Assembly: GCF_003590095.1 (NCBI RefSeq) | Contig: NC_039481.1 | Coordinates: 1,798,001-1,862,000 of the forward strand | Direction: 5' to 3' | Length of the DNA: 64,000 nt | DNA from: Trichoplusia ni | Lineage: Eukaryota; Arthropoda; Insecta; Lepidoptera; Noctuidae | Shown here: positions 58,578-64,000 of the stretch, one piece after another | Position numbering within the stretch: position 1 is the stretch's first letter | Layout: every line of letters begins with the position of its first letter | Program-made: the position numbers and the translations under genes | The notes under the pieces: model-generated | The model's input: only the letters and a program-made list of their open reading frames with translations | Told to the model about the DNA's origin: nothing | The model's database searches: none

Positions 58578-58623
58578 CTTCCGAAAAAATTGGTAGGATA
58601 TAACCTACCAATTTTTTCGGAAG
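58578..58623. repeat. Perfect 20-bp inverted repeat
   Basis: CTTCCGAAAAAATTGGTAGG at 58578-58597 and its exact reverse complement at 58604-58623 are separated by six bases. It is the longest perfect hairpin noticed in the window. Confidence 0.9.
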
Positions 58624-58816
58624 TCGGCATAAACTCCTGAACTTTCTATAAAAAAAAACGTGCGCTAATTGATGACATTTCAAATTATAACATCATAAAG
58701 TACTCCGGTGAATCAGTCAAAGATTCTGCTCGAGCTAACTCGTTAGATCTATTAATTGAAAACGTAAAAACGTTCACCCCCTACAACTTAAATGGCTGAC
58801 TGATTTTTATCAATTA

Positions 58817-59000
58817 CTAGCTGTTTCCCGCGGTTTCAACCGAGTAGTATTTTTTTCTTTGTCGCAATTTTTCGATATTTTCTCACCGTTTAAACCTTCC
58901 CTGGACTGGTACGAATATTTCAAGACTAAAATTAGCAAAATCGGTTCTGCCATTCTCGAGTTTTAGCGAGACTAACGAACAGCAATTCATTTATGTATTT
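58817..59000 (+). mobile_element. 'CTAGCTGTTTCCCGCGG' repeat copy
   Basis: Begins ACTAGCTGTTTCCCGCGGTT, includes TTTAAACCTTCCCTGGACTG, AAAATCGGTTCTGCCATTCT and CGAGTTTTAGCGAGACTAAC, and ends CAATTCATTTATGTATTT. It is closely related to the copies at 61033-61265 and 62392-62590. Confidence 0.65.
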
Positions 59001-59707
59001 AAGATGTCTAAGAAGTCTCGCATATAAACCACCCTTATTACAAAATATAAGAAAACGAAATAGTTCAATCCGTTCGAGAGCTATGATGCTACCGTAAGAC
59101 GGACTCGTCAATCTAACAACACTCTTTTAAGCAACAAATTAAAAAAAACATATTAATATACCTACGGGCAAGCTCAAGCTCTCTTTCGCCCGTATATTTT
59201 CAACACCAAGCTAATGCACGTTGGCGATTCGATTTGTCATACTGACACTTTTGTTTGCTTCCCATTAATATAATTAATTCGATGATTGCCGGGTATTACT
59301 GCAAACTATTGTAAACATTGGCGTCGATAATGTTTGCCTTTGATAATAAGAGTGCATGCTCAACAGTTATCGGGTATTAATAAACTATTATAACTACACA
59401 TAGGTTTAGTGTTTCTGCTAATGACAGCTAATATGTTATAGACAAGTTATGTAAACTTGTGATTGTAATATAACAATTGACGTCATATTAGCATTTGTTT
59501 ATATCCAATTTATATGCAAATTCATCAGTCCCAATGAGCTGAACGAAATATTTTTATTTTGATGGAATTTTTCAGACTCGATGATGTATTAAAATCTCTT
59601 ACTTTTTCTTATAGTCTATTAAGTTTTGCAACTTTTTTAATTGTGCATGAATATTAAACACAACTCGTTTTGATTGCATTTTATTAAGAGACTATAGTTT
59701 ATGTAAC

Positions 59708-59970
59708 ACTAGCTGTTGCCCGCGACTTCGTCCCCGTGGGTAGAAGATACATATAAGTTATGATTTATACCTGCCCGGTTTTTTTCACATTTTCCATTGT
59801 ATCTTAGCTCCTATTAGTCGCAGCGTGATGGTTTATAGCCTAAAGCCTTCCTCGATGAATGGTCTATTCAACACAAAAATATTTTTTCAATTTGGACCAG
59901 TAGTTCCCGAGATTGGCGTGTTCAAACAAACAAACAAACTCTTCAGCTTTATATATTAGTATAGAAGTAT
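59708..59970 (+). mobile_element. 'CTAGCTGTTGCCCGCGACTTCG' repeat copy
   Basis: Begins ACTAGCTGTTGCCCGCGACT, contains CTTCCTCGATGAATGGTCTA and TTTGGACCAGTAGTTCCCGA, and ends with CAAACAAACAAACTCTTCAG and CTTTATATATTAGTATAG. This is a member of the same broad class but a different subfamily from the copy at 58817. Confidence 0.65.
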
Positions 59971-60299
59971 AGATTATTCACATAAATAAAATCAATTAGG
60001 TTAATTTGTTTGTGCGTAGTTTTAGTTTTGCAATCGTCTGTTATCTGAAGCACGTGTAGACAGCTGTGCTTTTTATTTCAGTTTTTATAGGTTTTATTGT
60101 AATTAACTGCCGCCGTAGAGAGCAATTCATTTAGATTGTTTTGATTCATAAACTCTAACATATTAATGTCGGAGTTTTGTTTTGTGACATAGTAAATGAT
60201 TAAAATCGTGATGCCGATTGAGTTGTTCCATTTCCTAGAAATCAAAATAGATATAGTGTATATTATTGTGTTGGTATTGATATGCTTGTAACAGAATCA

Positions 60300-60408
60300 T
60301 CAACATCATCCACAGCCTTTATCCTCTGAATGCCGGGCATAGGCCTCCCCTTTCTCGTGCCAATTTCTACGGTCCTGTGCTAGCCTCTGAAAATGGCTCG
60401 TCAATGAC
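60300..60408 (-). mobile_element. LINE 3'-end fragment, minus strand
   Basis: On the minus strand the sequence reads AGGCTAGCACAGGACCGTAG, AAATTGGCACGAGAAAGGGG and AGGCCTATGCCCGGCATTCA, then GATGATGTTGATGATTC. This matches the usual C-terminal end of a non-LTR retrotransposon ORF (a 'QDR..WH..' segment) followed by a GAT-rich tail. Confidence 0.55.
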
Positions 60409-61032
60409 AATGCCGATCAAAATTTTGGGAAAGTTCTAATTGTAACTCTGACACATTTCAAAACAATGAGACGACGGATTAATTAAGTTTGTTGTAGCAA
60501 ACAAAATTTTGTTTGTAAATATTAGGCTTACACGTAGTTACAAAAACCTAGTTTTGATTGAATATGGATGGAATATATGCGAGATGTTTTGAAGAAAACT
60601 TTTTTCGAAGATCAAAAAATATTCAAGACTTGTCCTGAGGCGTAATCAATTACTTTTCAACGTCGACATGTAGTCCTAATTTTCAATCTTCGAGTACTGT
60701 AGACATGTTTTGTTTACTACATCTAAAGTACCCTGAGGTATGTCTAGGTATGTAATCGGATATCCAAATTATTCCGAACTTTGTCTTACTTACTACGCCT
60801 ACGCTTCAACTTTGATATGTATAAGATTGTTTGACATGAACTGAAAACTCAAGGACTACCAATACGTCGAGTAAAATTATTATGGTTGTGGAAGCAAGGC
60901 AACGTAGACTGGCATCTCTCTCCCACATCCGAAATAATTTCAGACAGTATTTCAAGTTTCAAGTTCAATTTCAGTGGCGATAGCCTCCTTCGTCGCAAAA
61001 CTTGCATGGACCCGTAATTTAGTAATAATAAA

Positions 61033-61265
61033 ATTAGCTGTTTCCCGCGCTTTAAACCGCGTAGCACCCGATCTCTCGGTAATTTTATGGTTTTCTAATT
61101 AAAAAAACATCATCATATATTATCGTTTTCATTAGTCTTTTCCGCAATTTTTTTCTTTTCGTTTAAACCTTCCCTGAACTGCTACTTCATGACTAAAATA
61201 ATCCAAATCGGTTTAGCCGTTCCCGAGTTTTAGAGAGATTGTAGAGCAATTCATTTTTATATATA
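61033..61265 (+). mobile_element. 'TAGCTGTTTCCCGCGC' repeat copy
   Basis: Starts ATTAGCTGTTTCCCGCGCTT and shares TTTAAACCTTCCCTGAACTG, AATCCAAATCGGTTTAGCCG and TTCCCGAGTTTTAGAGAGAT with the copies at 58817 and 62392. It ends in CAATTCATTTTTATATATA. Confidence 0.65.
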
Positions 61266-61804
61266 GGTATTTGTATATAGAAGGTTCCTAGCGACGCACT
61301 CCACTAATCAAAAGTATATCGTGTGAAAAACAAACTAGTTTGACGTCGTTGACAATTGCATAACGAGTCCTAGTTGATGCTGTCCGGTATCGGATGAGTC
61401 AACGAGATGAACCCTAAAATAGAAACAATTGGTGCCGGGACAGGGGTCGTGAGTAACCGGCGAGGCATCCCGGTCCCCGATTGTACCATACTTGTCAGTA
61501 CTTCGAATGACTAATGGATTGTTTGAAGTACTGAATTATCTTTTGCGTCATTTGGAGGTCGGTTTTAAAAATGTTTTTCTTTATTTTATCTTGGCCTATG
61601 ATGTCTCCAAACTTTTTGTTCTTTAGTAACCTCTGTTAAATCCATTAACGTTTTAAATTAATTCGCGCATTAGTCCCTGGTAAAGTTCGATTTATTTTTA
61701 TTGAAATTTGAAGAATGTATACTTCAGAGTTGTATAAAGTCGGCAAAATGTGATGTTTTTGGGTAGGCTTAAAATTATCAGTGTTTATTGTTACTAAAAT
61801 TTTC

Positions 61805-61901
61805 AGCTGCCCAGGACCGGGATGGTTGGCGCACTTTGAGGGAGGCCTACGTTCAGCAGTGGACGGCGATAGGCTGAGATGATGATGATGATGATGATGA
61901 T
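61805..61901 (+). mobile_element. LINE ORF2 C-terminus with (GAT)n tail
   Basis: In frame, the last codons read AQDRDGWRTLREAYVQQWTA followed by IG and a stop at 61875-61877. About eight GAT repeats follow directly. This is the characteristic 3' end of a non-LTR retrotransposon (RTE- or CR1-like); only about 25 codons survive, consistent with 5' truncation on insertion. Confidence 0.75.
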
Positions 61902-62391
61902 AACAAAAAACTCAGCTGCACTATAATTATTTTTAAAAGTTTCTCCAACAATAATAAACTGCCAGAAAAATTACATGTTTCAGTTGCCTATGACAGATAA
62001 CATCAATTATACAATTTTGTCTGATATAAAATTTATTTGGATGGAGGCCAGAAATCGACACAAAAGATTGTTCATTCAGGAGTTAGAAGTTATAATAACT
62101 TCTTTGAAATATTTTCTCCTTTCGTATAGGTTCTAGAATTAAGTTTCCGCGTTACGTTTCCAGTTTTCCTACCCAACTCGGTAGATCGTGAAACTTTTGG
62201 ATTCGCTGAGTTAGTTCAATGTGACATTTACCTGTAACGATATTACCTAATTGTGCTTTGTTGAAATGAATTGAGTAAGCTCAAATGGTCCACGACGGAA
62301 CTGTTTCTGCACAGATAACTTTCGAGTTTTCGTAAACGTTTTAGCGTTAATTAAATTTATTTTATGAATTCTGTGTAGACTTTATTTGTCA

Positions 62392-62590
62392 CTAGCTGTC
62401 CCAGCGAACAACGTAACGCCTAACAGTCGAAGATAACAGTGCAGACAATAATACAAAAAAAAAAAACTATTTTTCCATATAAATCATTCCAGGACTTCCA
62501 TGAATACTTCTAGAATGAAATAAACCAAATCGGTTTAGCTGTTCCCGATTTTTAGCCAGACTAACGAGAAGCGATTCATTTTTTTAGGCA
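62392..62590 (+). mobile_element. 'CACTAGCTGTCCCAGCGAAC' repeat copy
   Basis: Starts CACTAGCTGTCCCAGCGAAC, contains TTCCAGGACTTCCATGAATA, ACCAAATCGGTTTAGCTGTT and CCCGATTTTTAGCCAGACTA, and ends GCGATTCATTTTTTTAG. It is related to the copies at 58817 and 61033. Confidence 0.6.
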
Positions 62591-63043
62591 GCTGAGTTTG
62601 TTAATACTTAAATAATATTATTATAGGTTTTTTAAGAGATCTACTTTCTAGTCAGTTGTCGAAAGGAAATGAACCCTATAGCTGTGTAGTGTTATTTTCA
62701 TACGTGATCGCGCCGTCGGTATTTGCATGTATGTCTGAACGTGGAGCTGCGCTGTAGGGATTCAATACGAGCTCCGAAAGTATCTGCAAACCGTAACTGA
62801 AGTCTAACAGAGGATAGAATTTTGATTCTTATTTCCTTCTTGCCTATCTTTAAAGCTCTTACTGTACTCTAAATATATACATTTTTAAATATACATTTTT
62901 TCCTTGGAAGATGATGTATTAGATATTCATGTTTTAACCCCCGATAATATTGTGTAATCATGTATTAAGCTAGAGATTATCCTTCAAATTGTGATGACGT
63001 AATTATGATATTAACATTGGTCATTTATAATGACGTCTTATTT

Positions 63044-63074
63044 AATACTGTTGTATGTTTTGTTCCAGGTAATT
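63044..63074 (+). promoter_or_regulatory. Candidate recursive splice site 3 in PACS intron
   Basis: TACTGTTGTATGTTTTGTTCCAG is joined to GTAATT at 63069, again with a good pyrimidine/T-G tract. It lies 13.5 kb from candidate 2 and shares the longer junction CAGGTAATTATA with it. Confidence 0.42.
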
Positions 63075-64000
63075 ATATTACACGTGCAGGGATTGCGGTC
63101 AGCACTGAAAGCTTCACATTAGTCAGTGGTTTGTTTCCATACTATTAGTACTTATGCGTATGTTATCCAGTTATGAAAATGGACATCAATATCAAATATA
63201 ACTAAAGTGTACTGCCGTTGCAGATAAATTGTCAATTAGAAGGCGTTCTGGTCTCGCAGTGACAGTATACCAATTATATCATCTTGGTCCTCTAGTATCT
63301 ATTTTATCACGTCTGTTCTACACGCCCACGCCTTTCGAACTGTCCATATAACTTGTAAGTGGGCGATTTGCTTCTTCATTTTAATGTGGATCCCAGACGC
63401 AGTCCTTTTGCAAACCTACGTAGTTTATTGACCTAACATCTGCGCCGTTGCGATCTATGCAATCCGTATTGGTTTTGAAATAGATTTTACAAGCTGTGCC
63501 TTTGACTCCATCTGTGGTTGCTATTCGTGTTTGTTGATTTAGGAAGTGTATTTATTTATATATGAGGTTCTAGGGTATTGTTATATCATCGTTATTTTTG
63601 TTGTGTTTGCTTATAGTGTAGGATGCGTCCGCCTTCGTTTTAAATGTTAATAAAATAACGTTATTAGAAAGTGTCAGTGTTGTGGCCGTCATGCCGTTCT
63701 ATATTTAGATTGTATGCGTGAACTGCAGGTTAGATCCTCGATGCAGGAAAAGTAATAATGAGACTTTTTAAAGACAAATGTATTTTCTTGATTATTCTAA
63801 GATGATTGCTGACAAACGGTGAAGGAAACGTGGATCCCAAATATTAGGATTAAATGTATTAAATTATTAATGCTCACCTTCCCTGTACCTACATGAAGTT
63901 GTTGTACAAAAATGTACATACGCCAGACCTTCTTCCTCTTCCATTATGCATGATCTGTCGAACCGTGAGTCAGTAAGTCAGGCTGGCATGCGTTTGAAGC
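63075..64000 (+). other. PACS intron 1, end of window
   Basis: AT-rich sequence without a supported exon. There is no PACS second exon (which should start with a sequence like LCSLTL in phase 2) before the window ends. Confidence 0.45.

Larger units (their letters stand above)
49583..63050 (+). other. PACS intron 1, fourth part
   Basis: AT-rich sequence with increasing repeat content after 52 kb: SINE pieces (52510-52642, 53190-53245), a GGTACGGAACCC-type repeat (53740-53880), several 'TAGCTGTT(G/T)CCCGCG' elements (54347, 58817, 59708, 61033, 62392), LINE 3' ends (60300 and 61805) and a perfect hairpin (58578-58623). No coding exon is supported. Confidence 0.5.

Noticed and set aside
60849..61067. 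Minus-strand open frame of 72 codons
   Set aside because: Overlaps the start of a dispersed repeat copy at 61033 and shows no domain.

Overview
The window looks like nuclear DNA from a moth or butterfly (Lepidoptera). It is AT-rich, its genes are split by GT-AG introns, the encoded proteins are insect muscle and housekeeping families, and it carries repeat types I recognise from lepidopteran genomes (tRNA-derived SINEs with a CCACGAATGCTTGT-type body, LINE 3' ends with (GAT)n tails, and 'GCCCGCGACTTCG' elements). I cannot name the species.

Left part, about 2.3-12.8 kb, plus strand: the myofilin (thick-filament protein) locus. A first exon at 2401-2472 can join one of two GC-rich terminal exons close by (2955-3320 or 3440-3736, both ending at the poly(A) signal at 3962). 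Alternatively it can jump about 8 kb to a conserved set of exons (10396-12500), possibly through an 84-nt cassette exon at 4642-4725. A perfect MEF2 motif lies about 100 bp upstream of the start codon. Next, at 13399-15211, is a five-exon gene for a 321-residue Ala/Glu/Lys/Arg-rich helical protein that I cannot assign to a family. Then come RBIS on the minus strand (16707-16075) and GSTZ1/maleylacetoacetate isomerase on the plus strand (17146-18796). RBIS and GSTZ1 are head to head with 438 bp between start codons, and GSTZ1 has two alternative first exons in the same phase.

Right part, 21 kb to the end: one recognisable coding exon at 21113-21222, matching the N-terminus of PACS (phosphofurin acidic cluster sorting protein). 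The remaining 42.8 kb is best read as part of its first intron, because I find no other convincing coding exon on either strand. This intron holds SINE copies, LINE 3' fragments, a nested and duplicated repeat block (36.6-37.7 kb), several perfect hairpins, two isolated GC-rich islands that could be alternative promoters or enhancers, and three CAG|GTAATT sites. Those three sites split the intron into nearly equal steps of about 13-15 kb and are candidate recursive-splicing ratchet points.

The most interesting signals are the recursive-splice candidates, the alternative-exon layout of the myofilin locus including the hidden cassette exon, the unassigned helical-protein gene beside it, the alternative starts of GSTZ1, and a MITE family present as two inverted copies flanking the myofilin promoter region. 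I saw no CRISPR array, prokaryotic operon, intact tRNA or rRNA gene, or complete autonomous transposon.
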